A stretch of 64,000 bases of DNA from Romanomermis culicivorax (GCA_963922205.1 CAWUHX010000148.1:806001-870000), one strand, 5' to 3'. Counted from the stretch's first letter, positions 37,290 to 50,299 are shown. The notes: generated from the sequence alone by a model not told the origin. Made by a program: numbers and translations.

Positions 37290-39145
37290 ACTTAAATGCT
37301 GTAACTATTCCGCCTAAAAATCGAGATTAAAACTTGTGGAGGAACTGCAGGTGTTTCCAAAAAAGGAAGAAAAATGTGCGCCAACAAAAGACAACTTTTT
37401 ATTTGAATTGAACCTTGCCGACGTCAAATTAACAGTTCTTTCCATACCATAAAAACTTCTTCCGAACACATATCATAGATTATGAAGTGAACGTTATCGG
37501 CATCTGTCGAATTTAGACCAGCTTTCAACTTTGGTAGAAAATTTCAAGATAACAGAGGCAGACTTTCCGATATATTTAGAAGAATCGATTTTGTGTAGTT
37601 GAAGTATACGAATGCGCATTAAAGAACATTTCAATATGTCAATAAATTATTCATGCACAAAAAGGGTAAGATTTCACGGCTCATGCGGTGGCCAAAAGCA
37701 AATCTAAATTGTTTGACAGAAAATTAATTAATGATAAAAACGGTAAATATCACATCTCAATTGCTCGGGAGTGATTCTTTCAGTCTATCCTACGTTATTC
37801 TACCTGAAACACTCTATCTCATAGGTACGCTTTACCATTCAAATCTAGAATGGAATTTGCAAGCCATCGAGTAAAGGGGGCCAAGATTAATTATTGTTAC
37901 ATTGCGAATTACTGATATGTAAGTTTTGAGCACTTAATAGTGCTGACGAATTGATTGGAAAATTTTTTTTCAATAGAATACATCGAAAAATTTAGTAATT
38001 CGTACTCAATCCAATCTACTGACACTCTGAATTTCATTCAAAAGAAATAGAAAATAGTGCACATAGAAATACAGCGAAAGCATTTCAAACGGTTCGATAT
38101 AAAGATCCTAGCAGCGTAGTATTTATACAAAATTGGTAGGTATATAATCCGGTAAAGTAAACTATACGTGCATTTATTTGATCAGAATTCAAGAACAAAA
38201 CAACCACCATTTCCTTGCGGTAAATATGACACGTTTGCTGGACACAATGATTTTTTTGATAAGACTGTGGATGTTTAGCACCTCTGGTGCTTTGCGTTGA
38301 AAAAAGTGACAAATTAAAAAAGAACGGTAAAAAACAAAAATTTATGGCTATGATCACACATCGGCTTGCAGTATAATGACATGAAATGCTGAGAGAATAA
38401 AGACAAATAAAAGAATTAAGATGATGTAAAATGAAAGATGTATTTCAGATCGTTCGAGATATCTTTAGTTGGGTGACCATGTCTGAACAAACTAAATTTT
38501 AGTCTGTCAAGTTGTACGGCAAAGTTAGCAAAGAGAGGTCCAAATCAGGTTTACGGAAATATCATTTTGACCTAATTTTCATGTAAAACATTTACTGAAT
38601 TATCTGCCCAAGGATCTACGATTCTAGCCTGTAAAACAAATTTACAATGTCTCTCTATGACTAGGAAAACTTCACTCAGTTCATCGTTAATCCATCTCAG
38701 GATTCAGCTATTGCTACACTGATGAAATTAAATTATTCAGCAATCTGATAATACATGAATGAATATACTCATTGGTGCCTGGGAACTCGACTTGAAAAGA
38801 TTAGCTTCGTTTGATTTAGTGTATCACTGCAAGTCACATCTATAGTCTATTTATTCTGAAACAACAAACGTAGGAATTTCATGAAAGTTGATAATTCAAT
38901 ATGAGAAAACTCTCAAGCTTATATTACCGTAATCAACGTATAATTTTTCGGTTCATGAGCGGCAAGCAGAATTGCCGAAAATTTTCTTCAATATACTGGC
39001 TGAATGGTCCAAATTTATCGAATATCACTCAGGTGTCGATACAGTTCTATCAAAATAAAAAGTGGATAAGCGTGATGTTTTTTTACGAATTTTTACGAAT
39101 CAGATTGTGTGAAGGTTTTCACAACATGAAAAAAACTGAGACAAT
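37290..39145. other. Spacer between the two hexosaminidase genes
   Basis: About 1.9 kb of AT-rich DNA between gene 2's poly(A) signal and gene 1's start codon. No ORF of note and no clear TATA box. It must hold the gene 1 promoter. Confidence 0.5.
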
Positions 39146-39147
39146 CT

Positions 39148-39153
39148 TTTATT
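39148..39153 (-). terminator. Poly(A) signal of hexosaminidase 2
   Basis: AATAAA on the minus strand, 27 bases past the TGA of the gene at 39,180-42,928. Confidence 0.6.
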
Positions 39154-39179
39154 TTTAATGACAACAAGGAAAGTATTGT

Positions 39180-42100
39180 TCATCTGACGAAATCTGAAGA
39201 ACAAAAACTCGGTCCACTAATTGGGCCCACTTGATGCCCGCGACGTTTGAGCAGACACCGATGGCCTTCGAGCCTGGGGGTCGCTTGATCGACGTCCGTT
39301 ACGCTAGCATCACTCCACAAGCGTTCAGATACTGAACTAGCCCTCGGCCACAAAGTTTGAATGACGTTGGCCGAGTCCACAAATTCACCCCACATGCAAG
39401 CTTCACCGCCAAGTACCTAAAAATTATTAGTTGACAAGTCTTCTAATAATTGATACGTTATAAAGACTATTGGAACGATACGTAATGAACAAATTTTACC
39501 ATAACAACTATTGATACCACTATTAATACTACTACTACTACTTCTATCACTAATGCCAAAACTACGACCATTATCACTACTCTTTTTGCCACTGTTATTG
39601 TTACTACCACTGCCACTATTACTACTACTATTGCCGCTGCTAGTTGGTTAAATGGTCAAAATTTCTCGAGTAGCGCATTGTGTTTTTGATGATTTAGACC
39701 TTTCCCATTCTAATGGAGAAATTGAGCATTTTTCTGCGGTATAGAATATTTCACTGAGTGAAAATTGTGTATCAACTTCAACTTAATTTCTTGGTTTTTG
39801 CTGCATGCTTTATTTTAAATTAAATGGGCTATATTTGCTGCTTCACTGAACCTACCAATGCTTTTTGCTCCAACGTCCCATGAAATGAATGAGGATCGCA
39901 TGAGTAATACTTGGGCCAATCCATACCATAGGATACATAATTTAAATACCAGCAACTTGATAAAATAGCTTTCAGTTTGTTGGAAGTTACACGATGAAGC
40001 TCGTTTTCGTATTCGTGAGGTTTGCCTAAACCTTTCCACACGTGGATTACTGTATCCAAACTGAGCCCAACTCCGTTGTCGAATACTTCTTGCCAAAATA
40101 TGTGACGGACCTCACCGCGAACTTGCCGAATCGACGTCATAAGCTTTTGCACAAAATATTGCTCCAGATGAACGAAATTTTGTTCAAATTTCTGTGAAAA
40201 AAACTAAATTGACTAAAATATCAAAACTGAAATCATAAAAGGAATTAGAGTCGTTTTTTCTGCAACCACACAAGTGAACTACGCCGATGAGAAAATCATA
40301 TGAGGATGACATGCAGATTGTCGGCCATGAATATTGAAACACGAAATTAAAAAGATTTGACCGCAATACCCCCAGTCACGAATTGTCCCTGCTTCGATCT
40401 ACTCATACTACAGCCGTCTGGAGTGAAAAGTACTATATTCATTCGAATTTTTGTTCGATTTTGAGTCGGCTGAATCCACGAGTTTTGGGTGCAAACTTGG
40501 CACCACATCTTACCATTTCTCTCATAAATCTTCGAATTTTCGGGTTTGATGCCCAACATTCGAACGGTACTTCGTCGCCTCCAAGGTGAATATACTTATC
40601 GGGAAACAATTGAGATACTTCTGCAATTAATGCGGCCAAAAAATCGTAAGTTTCGTTCTTGGTTGGATCCATAGGTCCGAACGTGCCGTCAGGTCCGTTG
40701 TACGCTGAAATGATAACAGGATAGTCATTTAGCATGTAAATATAATAGTCGAGCTTGTGGCATTCGACGAAGAAAGCGAATTTTCAACATTCATAAAAAT
40801 CTAACAATAGCATGGCGTCAGCAAATCTCCATAGCCGGCACCCCAGGAAAGAGTATGCCCAGGGGTATCAAATTCCGGAATAACCCGGATGCCCCTCAGT
40901 CTGGCATACTCGACGACATTTTGTATGTCCTCGTGCGTATAAACATGGTTCGAAGTATAGGCACCTGAATAAAAATGATATTCTGTACTTCTGGAACAGA
41001 GAGGTAGTTCAGTGCATTTTGACGCAACATTTGAGAAATTTGACATCACCACAACGGTAAATATTGACAAAATCAAATAATTTCTGAATATGACATAGTA
41101 ACATCGGTAATTTTCGACCTGCATTGCATAGCTACAGCACTCCAAAAATTCAAATTTCCCGATTTTTGGGCTATTTTCTGCGGTTTTGCTTCAAAGCATG
41201 TTTTAAAATTTAGGAGGGACTTGGCTAAATGTTTCCAAATCGTTTGTTTTTGTGGCCAAAGAGTTTTCCTATAATATTCTGGACATTACATTTGGTAGTA
41301 GAATGAAGTACGCCTTACACGTAAGTTTGAAGTTGTGAAAATTGCTCCAATATATCACATCCAAGGAGAAAAATCTCACGTCCTACAGGAAGTTGCAGAA
41401 TTTTTTAGATATAAATGCCAACCAGTTGACCAGGTTCTGGAAACATTTTATTAAAATAAAAAAACCCTGGTGATGTTTTGTCCATAAAAAATCGTAGTCG
41501 CGTGTTTCACTGTTGTCATCATAAGTTGATGTGCTCTGTTTTACATAATATAACAATACACCTTGATCAACTTCTAGGATCAGAATCGGAAATGGCGAAA
41601 ATTTTCGTGAAGTTTGAACAGAAAATCTAGATTGGACTTGAAATAGAAAACATCCTTTCCATGACTTAATTTTTTTGGAAACATTTGATCAAGTGCAAAC
41701 CATCAAGGAAGGGGAGTAATGAGTGCCTACAGAATGGAATGTATAACTTTTATGTTTGTTTTTTCCTTAAAAACTTTGCATCAGAATATTTTGTTTTTAT
41801 TTTCTTCACACTTTTGAGTTCCTTAAATTTCTCCACGCAGACAAGTTCAAAACAGTCTTACTGCACGGTTAACATCTCTGCTTCCGATTCTGGTTATATT
41901 TTTCAGATATTTCCAGAAATATAGCCGAGAAAATTCCACATTTTTATTATTGTTCATAATCTGAGAGCCTTGCTTTTTTTAAGGATCGAATTTTATGTTA
42001 ACAGCGGTCAAATAACGACTCTGATTCTAAGAACAGTTTTCATGTGAAAGTTAATACTAGATTCCAGAACATCAAGAAACACTCCAAGGCTGTGCATATA

Positions 42101-42928
42101 GATGTGCAAATTTTTTGTGCTACAGATCTTAACAAGACACAGGTCATTTCTGGGACATTCAAAAATCTCACCTCTCCGACTCAACAAGGGAAAAACCTTC
42201 GATTCGTAAGGGAAAGACTGATCGTCGACGATATGCCAATGAAAAACGTTCATCTTATTTTGCGACATTATGTCCAAATTTTCTAACAAAATCGGCATTT
42301 TCACGTAATGCCTAGCCGTATCGATTAAAATTCCGCGGTGGGCGAATCTGGGAAAGTCTTCGATTTCGACTGTCTTGATCATTGTACGTTTTGAATCAGG
42401 ACTAAAAGTCAATTGACTAAAGGTTTCCAAGCCCCTTAGAGCGCCCCAAACGGATCGGGCTTCCAGGAATCCCGTGCCATTTTTGAAAACGGATAGTTTA
42501 TAACTTTCGTCCATATTTTCGTGCGGGTATTTTTCGCAAGGCTCTTTAACATGAACGAAAAGTCGAGCAAAAAAAATTTGATTTTTGTCATTGCTGGCTG
42601 AATCTTGCTCCACGACACCTCGAAAAAGCAATTCCTTGTAACGGATCAACGCTTTTTCAACAATATCGCATTCATAGACCGTTGAAAAATCAAAATTAGA
42701 TTTCGTTAAGATCAACGTTTCATGTTGATTTAAGATCATTTTTTGAGGTTTCGGCCATGGCATGCCTTCCGAGGGCACTGTGGTCTTGAGATCGCCGGGC
42801 ATAGCACGTTGTTGGGCTTTGATGCGGCTGGAAACGTCGGTTCTTGACCAGTGATTCAAATTTGGACGGTCAGTTTGCTGAGAATTGGCCAAAAGTAAGA
42901 GAAATGTCAGTTGTTCCAAGTTGGGCAT
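39180..42928 (-). CDS. Beta-hexosaminidase gene 2 (GH20), five exons, 559 residues
   Basis: Paralogue of the neighbouring gene downstream, same strand. Exons: 42172-42928, 40806-40964, 40514-40704, 39856-40191, 39180-39416. Exons 2, 3 and 4 have exactly the same lengths as in gene 1 (159, 191 and 336 bases), and all four introns share positions and phases, so the pair arose by tandem duplication. It has a signal peptide ([16 protein letters not shown]). GH20 landmarks: [57 protein letters not shown] (D349-E350), [29 protein letters not shown]. The same Asn-Tyr pair appears in the specificity loop. Both copies are intact, and codon use is less GC-biased than in gene 1's last exon. Expected to be lysosomal or secreted. 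Confidence 0.97.
39505..39645. repeat. Compound (ACT)n microsatellite in intron 4 of hexosaminidase 2
   Basis: Runs of ACT/ATT/ACC triplets with interruptions, on the strand opposite to the gene. Confidence 0.8.
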
Positions 42929-43540
42929 CTGAATAGAAATGATATATTTAAGGAAAAGTATCTATTAATATTACCCCATATGAAATCAATGCACATCGTA
43001 CGAGGATTGTATTGGCTCTCATAGATTGGAATCAAAATACTCCAACAAGGTGGAAAGAAAAATGCAAATGATCAGAAATCAGTCATTTTCAATTGAGTGA
43101 TGAGGCTGTTTTTAATCATCGAATCTTTTTGGGTTCGTTAAAGACCTGCCATTCTATAGCATATACGTAATTGAGGGAAGTGATATAGGAACCCCATCAA
43201 TTCGAACGAAAAATACTGATAAATGTAAATTTTTTGATAAAAAATACTCAGTTTTAAACAAAAAATGGTCAAAAATTTCAGTTTGTTAAACACTTCACAC
43301 AATAAATACATATACTTGTTGTTTTAGACCGCAGTTACAATTTTTTGGACAATTTTTGGATTTTTAGGCAAAATATTTTTTTCGTTCAACGGCCTTTACC
43401 ATAAAATTTTCTGCAATCGATGACCTCACCAATAAAAAAGTCGCCTCACCACTTCAGACCTCGGAGATTCGTTAATGTATGTTCTAGTGATGCAAATCAT
43501 AAGCCATTCACAAGACCTCTTCGAGTTTTGTTAGATTGAG

Positions 43541-44361
43541 ATTCATGACCGTCATGTATTCATGTCCGCCATGGTATTCAGGACCGCTATGAGAAGTCAG
43601 GATAAATTTACTAGGATATTGTGTCTAAAATTTATATATTAAACTCCTACACAGTGCAAACCACGGTATTTTTTCGTTAATAGTATCATTAATGAGCAAT
43701 AAAGGAGCTGAATACATAGATTGAACAATAAACAATGGCGAAAAGTCACAAACTAAGTGGCATTACAAAAAAGGTCACAGACAAAAAGAAGATAGTCAAT
43801 GAATCAATAAGGTTTCGTTTGTTGCTACCTAGATTGTGGGATGGGTGGGGTTTCTCTCACCCAAGGTGCGGATTTTCTCTCACCCAAGGTGCGGAAAATG
43901 ATTTAAATGTCTGAAAAATAGCAAAGACATAAATATCTAGAAAGAATAAGACACGGACCTTAAAAAAATTTTCATCTTATGCGACACCAGTTCCTCTACA
44001 GGAATAATCAACTGCACTACGCCGCCTAGCAGTGCATCTACGCTAGGCACTTGAGTTGCCGTTTGTCGTTGGTAGTAAAAATTGCATTGCTCTGAAGATA
44101 AATTAAAGTTTTTAAAGTTGTGTTAGAATTCTATTAATCTGGAAAAATATTGCATTTGCTGCAGCTACATATTTTCAACAGGAAAATGCAAACATTTCTG
44201 CCATGTTCATCAATGCATCAAGTTTTATTCACTTTTGAGTTTACATGCTGTCTGACCTCTTGCTAAACATCTGAATATAAATGTACAATAAACACGGCGA
44301 TCACGAACTCTACTGGGTCACAAAATACGCGGCAGTCATGAACACAACGGCGGTCATGTTC
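43541..44361. mobile_element. Non-autonomous element with inverted clusters of a roughly 17-bp repeat
   Basis: Left end: three tandem units ATTCATGACCGTCATGT, ATTCATGTCCGCCATGGT and ATTCAGGACCGCTATGAG. Right end: the complements, seen as CACGGCGATCACGAAC, GCGGCAGTCATGAAC and ACGGCGGTCATGTTC. The ends are therefore inverted clusters 820 bp apart. There is no ORF. The superfamily is not assigned. Confidence 0.55.
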
Positions 44362-45017
44362 AAAGGTGTAAGATGGAACAAAGTATTGGATAAAACTCCA
44401 ACTCAGGATTTCCTTGCCCAATTATAGGATTTGCCAATTTTTATATATGGTGCAAAGCCTGGACATGAGAAAACCACCAATACCAAAAATGGACAAAGTT
44501 GATATTTCAGTTGAGATTTGAGTAAAAAGAATATTTCACCAACACATAAAGCTGATCTACAATATTGCAAACAATGACCACATCAGACTCTTCGATAATT
44601 CCATATACGACGTTGGATACTCATTGATTACCCGATATATCACAACATTAGGATCCGTTCTACTGAAAAAGCGGTGAATCCACTTATAGACTGAAGAGGA
44701 AAAGTGAATATGACAGGACAATCATAAGGTGAACAACACGTCAAACGAACACTCAAGAATGAAAGAAATTGAAATTTGCAGGAAAAAATTTTACCCTAAT
44801 GTGGGTCGAAAAGAAGGACAAACCACACTATCAGCATGATGTACCCGATTTCGGGTATCTTGCACAATATACTACGTGCAAGGCTATTGTTGTTCGAAAA
44901 ATCTACAAACACACAGGAAAAGAATAATATATTACTTTGATAACAGTTTGTTTCCTTCATAGATTACTGCTAAACTAATGACGTTTTCAAAAGAAAGCTG
45001 ACTTCATTATTTCAATT

Positions 45018-45230
45018 CTAATGAATGGCTTTACGGACACCCTGTTGCAAATGGTGGCATTCTTCAAGTTTCCAGGGTAATATATTCCAACCAAACACCT
45101 TAAATCTAAAAATTGGAAGTCTTTCAAAATCTTCCACATATAGAGCTTCTACAGTTTGATATGCGAATTCTACATAATGACCACAATAACGACCACGTAG
45201 ATTAACAAATGCTTTCGATTCAATTTCCAC
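45018..45230 (-). CDS. Unidentified stop-bounded ORF, possible gene fragment
   Basis: The frame gives about 70 residues with a protein-like composition: FVNLRGRYCGHYVEF, VEDFERLPIFRFKVFGW, LEECHHLQQGVRKAIH. It has no ATG (the frame opens after a TAA). An AG acceptor-like TTTTTCAG lies about 25 bases upstream. It could be an exon of an unrecognised gene or a decayed fragment. No function assigned. Confidence 0.2.
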   Translation of the reverse strand: MEIESKAFVNLRGRYCGHYVEFAYQTVEALYVEDFERLPIFRFKVFGWNILPWKLEECHHLQQGVRKAIH

Positions 45231-46869
45231 GCATTAACGAAAAAGTTTTTTCCTGAAAAACGGGAAAAAACTTTTAGATAAACTACGGATGCTGTTGAAT
45301 CAGAAAATCCTGCGTTTGTATGAAACCACGTGAAAAATGCTAAAAACGCGGAGTCACTAGAAGTGTGCTACTTATATGGAATAAGTTGTCCAAAGAATAT
45401 AGACTGCTTTCTTCAATTGCTTGTAGAAATAACTGGGAAGTAGTGTTATCTTTTGATATTTTTTGTAGTTTTCTGCTGAACTCGTCATTATGAGTTGCAA
45501 ATTTGCGAGATAACTCAATTGATCCTAGGCAATTTTCTGGAAAAATTCTATAGTAAAAAATTACTGTAAACGACTTTCAAGAACATAATGCTGAACGTCA
45601 TTCTACCACAAGGTTTTTTGGATAACACGTTAGTTATGACCGAATTATCTATAGTCTGGGTTCAATATTCAAAAATCAGTTAATTTATATAGCATTTGAC
45701 ACACTCAGCATGAAAAATGATCACATACAATATGTCAGCCAGGTTGGGTGTTGTATTCAACTCATTTGAGGGGAAGTAAATGTGTTTGGAAGAAACCAAA
45801 ACTTAGAGTAGGGTTTCTCCCATCCATCACGTGTACGCAACTGATCATTTTCTATATGCTGCAATACCATTTTTACAACCGAAATAATGTGACTATCATT
45901 ACACGCTTCTATGCAAATTTTTTAGTAATAGTGCGCGGTATTTTTTGTACTAACTCATCTGTACCAGTAAAAACGACGGATTCAAAATTTGTTGTGCTTA
46001 CAAAATTTTTTGTACCTCAAGAGTAGAAGGCAAACTACAAACAGATGTTTTCGATGTACTACAAAATTGACATTTATGACTGTAAAGGGTCCAAAAACTT
46101 AGTCACGAAATTTAAGTACACAACATTTTTTCATTTGCTTCACTAGATTCAAAGAAAACATTACAGAAGCTGTCATTTTCTTGTTCAATATTAGCAAGCT
46201 GAATGCTTGTTTTCAATGATGAACGCCTTAGTCAAATGAATGAGGAGATGGACTGCCGAAAGATTTTTTCGACCTTATGAGTTAACAGGAAGAATACTAC
46301 AAAAAAATATTTTTCTTGTTCAGCCGTTGTACAGTTGAACTTCAGTTTACTAAATTTTGACTGAACTAGCTCATTATCTGTAGACTTGAATGCACAATTT
46401 CTCTTGTTGATCTGGTCAAATGAAGCGTTAAATAATGATCATTCGCAGGAAAGCTTTCTGCGTGAGAAGAAATATTAATTTAAAAAAGCTAAATATATAT
46501 AATATTTGAATTTTACTTTTATGTTTTCTTCACAAGTGAAAAAATCTTTAAAGTGTGTTATTCAGTTACAGAACAAAAACTGTTGTGTCTGGAACAGACG
46601 TTGAATAAAATAGCACATCAAATTTCATATTTGACAAACATCAGTGGTAACGTTTAAATATTTTCTGTAGTTCATGAAATTATTCAATTCGCAGCGAATT
46701 TAAGCCACCCAATGTCCGACAAATTTTGGACCAAATCGCGATGGCTGGCAAATCAGAAACTGTATCGTTGTGCAGTTAGTAACAAGAAAGGAAGTATGAT
46801 AATGTAAAACACCGACAAAACAGAATGAGCAACAATCTTGGAACAGGATGGTGTATCTAAATGAGAGCA

Positions 46870-47092
46870 GGCTGCAGAAATGCTTCTAAAAATGGATCAG
46901 AAAGCAAGTATAACTATATTCCGTACTCATGTAATTTTCTGCTATACCACATTTCATGCAGAGCTGCAACTTTGCTAGCTTTTTATGCAGAAGAAAAGTT
47001 TACAGTAAAGATTTTGTAAAAATGATTTTGTAGACAGTACTTATTAGAATCATTTTTTTGATTTACAATCATTTTATCAAAAGAAGACTATA
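46870..47092 (-). mobile_element. MITE family C, diverged inverted copy
   Basis: Starts GCAGAAATGCTTCTAAAAAT and ends AAGAAGACTATAGG. The order of internal blocks matches the 47,278 copy. Confidence 0.4.
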
Positions 47093-47277
47093 GGCGTTTG
47101 AACCAGATCACAACAGACACTCAAAAGTACAGTTAAATGTTTTCCCCCTGACTAATAATGACAGAAATAACCAATGTTCTATCCTGTCATGAGCGGAAAG
47201 AGTATCTATCGAATTGTAGAAATGCATGAGAATATGCCACAAATGGCATTACTTATTCAAACGAATGAGGAACGCTC

Positions 47278-47527
47278 TATAGCCTGTTTTTCTTGAAACG
47301 CTTCTAAATAATGAAGATGGAAAGCAAGTAGCATTACAGGTTTTCACGGTTTTCTGAAAAACAATATATTATTTAAAACTGGAAATTTGTGAGCATGCTG
47401 ACCTAACCTTTAACATTTTTTCGAGTGAGAAATTTTAAAGCAAGAGCTCTATGTTAACGATTTTGACGACAGTACCGATTTGTGTCATTTTTCAATTTGG
47501 AAGCATTTTATAAAACACAGACTATAG
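47278..47527 (-). mobile_element. MITE family C copy, inverted
   Basis: Starts TATAGCCTGTTTTTCTTGAA and ends TTATAAAACACAGACTATAG. In reverse orientation it aligns along its whole length with 49,329-49,582. Confidence 0.65.
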
Positions 47528-47882
47528 TTTTCCGAGAAAATTATCCTGAATATGCAGAAAATGATGCCTGATGGGTATAAAACAAGAAAAATTCAGCATA
47601 AAAAATGACCATTCGCGTTTAAAATATTAAATAAACGAAAATATGGCTTCGTAGGTGGTGTCAGGGAAAAACATGCATAAAAACTGGGATACTTGCTTGA
47701 TCCATTCATCGTCAGATTTTCGAAAAAAAGTTTACGATAGGAAGTTAAAATTCTTGAGAATCTCGCTAAACGTGCCTGTAATATGTAGACAGGATATGAT
47801 TTATGATTTATTTACGATATGAAATGATTTCGCGATTATTCTTGACTATGGTCAAGATTGTTACAACCGGTTTACGTTGAAA

Positions 47883-47892
47883 GTATTTAAAT
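47883..47892 (+). promoter_or_regulatory. Candidate TATA-like box upstream of the small gene
   Basis: GTATTTAAAT lies 120 bp before the ATG at 48,011. It fits a start site near 47,915-47,925 but is only a sequence match. Confidence 0.35.
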
Positions 47893-48010
47893 CAACGTAT
47901 TACACCAGTTTCAACTAACAAAACCCGTTATTTTCTACTTTCTTCGATGTCAGGTTACTAAATCAATTGATTTTTAAAGTAAGGCTTTCGTCGACTGAAG
48001 TCAATTTACA

Positions 48011-50279
48011 ATGGAACAGGATGCCGCCGTAGCATGCTCGATAGCCGCTAGCGCCGCAATGATATACTTTTACCATAGGCAGCAAGTGAGAATGGGTCGC
48101 GGCGGCATAAAATTGTTACAAGTAAGATAACTTGTGAAAAGGAGCACACTTCTTCTATCCTCAGACGGCAGCTTTTTCAGTATTATATATTTTTGTCGTT
48201 TTTTGGCAAAAATTTATACGAAAATACAGACCGTTTTCTTTTCATAATTTGTGCATCCCATTGTCTCCCCGCCGTGAAAGGGTCCCTATTGCAGGCGTTC
48301 CTAATGTTGGTCGACGAAAAATTCGGCACTTATTTGGCTCCGTTCCCTCCAACCGACGGTCAAGCGGTCGGCCCTGGCGCGGCCGCCGCCGATGGTCAGC
48401 AAAACATCGCCGCTCCAGCGGTTGACGGCAACGTCAAAGTAAATTTTTTCGTATAAAGTGCCTAGAAATGGTACTACAAACGCAGGAACGCAGAAAAGTG
48501 AGTTTACAACGAAAGGGGTTCTCCGAAATATGCCTTTTCATTGTGGTTTACATTTTTAGAAATGTGGTACTTGGTACTCCTTTGCGCAAATGCCTCGTTA
48601 ACGATTTTTCTCCCGCATTAATCTTATTTACACAGATTTATGTACAAATTGACTCAAGGGGTTATTGCGCTCTATTAGTTCAGTGGACCTCAGAGTATTC
48701 GAAAAACGACTGCTCCATTCAATTTGAATGATCGATACAGCGGTTGGAGTTTTCACAAACGCAGGCCTACTAGACATCATGAAATCAATCTCTATAATCT
48801 TGAAATTATTAAAAAGAGTGATCGTCAAAGAGTTTGTATCATTAAAGAAAAATTTATTGAATACAGTCAACTAGTCTTCCATAATTTTGAACAAAAGTTT
48901 GGCTGCGACCTCGCAGCATCAATCGTTTCAAAATGAATGGAGTGTAGGAGTGCTTCCGTTGTACCAAAAATCTATAGTCTATTTTTTCCAAAAGATGTTC
49001 ATGAAAACAATAAACAACATGCGAATACAGACACATTTTTTTCTCGAGTTGAGTGTAGCAAATAAGCGAATAAATTTGATGGTAGAAATTTCGATCTATG
49101 AGGCAGTTCTATTGTCTGCTATTCGATTCCTATAGATTATTTTGCTTTCCGTGGCTGATTTAAAAATGAATAGACTAAAGTGGTTTAATAGTTCAGTGGT
49201 CTACACTGTGAGATGTTCTAGTGGTTGAAAATTACGTTTCATGGAGTCTAAATATCAATGAGGGGGAATGAGCTTTATTTTTGGAAATCTGCAATGTTAA
49301 ACACCTACGCATCATCTATCTATCTATCTATAGTCTGTTTTTTATAAAATGCTTCCAAATAGAAAAGTGACACAAATCAGAAGTGTCGTCAAAGTCCTTT
49401 ACATAAAGCTCTTATCGTAAAATTTTTCACTCGAAAAATGTTTAAAGATGAGGTCAGCAAGCTCATAAATTTCCAGCCCCACACATTATGTTGTTCATCA
49501 GGAAATCGTAAAAATTTGAAATACTACTTGCTTTCCACTTTCATTATTTAGAAGCATTTCAAGAAAAACAGACTATATATATACCCATAGAGTAGTTGTC
49601 CCAAAGCCAACTACTCTAGTTGTCTTTGGGACAACCAAAAAAAATTTTCCTTATAAACGGCTATTAAACCACTAGGTTTGTACAAATATAATAGTCGTTG
49701 TTGCAACCGAAAATTTACGACTAATGATGGGGCTAATGAACCTCTGAACTACTGATGTTGGTGTCATCGATCCCCTGTCATAAGAGCTAATCGATGCGAT
49801 CATTGAAACTACATTCTCGATGTCATGAAATCTGTTAAAATCAGCTGGTTTGTAAGGTGTAAAGAATCTTACTAGTAATTTTCTAATCTATCTTACTCGA
49901 AAACGATGTGATTGTGCATGTTATCTTTGAATAGTACCATTCTATTACTTACATAGTTTGCAATATGATGTTACATAGAATCTACGGAAACAGGCTGCAT
50001 CCATAATTTTCATCTTTTGATAAATTTGCTTGATTCACTGCGCAGTTTGTTTGTTATGTGAAACTCATGCGCCTAGACGAACATTTTCATGCTATATTCA
50101 TATCGCATTTTTCGAATTACTTTTCATGTTTCTATGGTTTACTTAACCTTTTACCATTCCAGATGACGGGCGACGAAAAAAAGCGAAAAAGTAGACGCAG
50201 CAAAAGAAGTAAACGTGAGAAGAAAACGGAAGACAATAAGGCGACTGACAAAGATCCCGAAGCCAAAGTGGCCGCCTGA
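48011..50279 (+). CDS. Unrecognised 123-residue protein: N-terminal hydrophobic segment, basic tail
   Basis: Three exons, 48011-48121, 48295-48438 and 50163-50279, all joining in phase 0 at GT-AG sites. AATAAA follows 21 bases past the TGA. Residues 5-21 (AAVACSIAASAAMIYFY) could span a membrane and are followed by basic residues (HRQQVRMGRGG), so the bulk may be cytosolic. The middle has FLMLVDEKFGTYLAPF, then an Ala/Gly/Pro-rich stretch (about 58-85). The tail, from about residue 90, is dense in Lys, Arg, Glu and Asp (KKRKSRRSKRSKREKK) and resembles a nuclear-localisation or RNA-binding tract. High GC in the exons against AT-rich introns supports real coding. I recognise no family. An intermediate exon in the 1.7-kb second intron is possible. 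Confidence 0.5.
49313..49330. repeat. (TATC)n microsatellite
   Basis: About four and a half copies of TATC directly abut a family C element. Confidence 0.75.
49329..49582 (+). mobile_element. MITE family C, reference copy
   Basis: Starts TATAGTCTGTTTTTTATAAA and ends CAAGAAAAACAGACTATATA. The ends are complementary (TATAGTCTGTTTTT / AAAAACAGACTATA). It matches 53,159-53,407 in the same orientation and 47,278-47,527 inverted; diverged copies sit in several introns. About 250 bp, no ORF. It lies in intron 2 of the small gene. Confidence 0.75.
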
Positions 50280-50299
50280 TTAGTCGCATTGTGACGTGG

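Larger units (their letters stand above)
42990..48000. other. Repeat-rich intergenic region
   Basis: No gene recognised. It holds the inverted-repeat element at 43,541-44,361, a doubled 23-bp motif (TCTCTCACCCAAGGTGCGG) at about 43,850-43,898, a stop-bounded ORF at 45,018-45,230, and family C elements at about 46,870-47,092 and 47,278-47,527. Confidence 0.5.
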
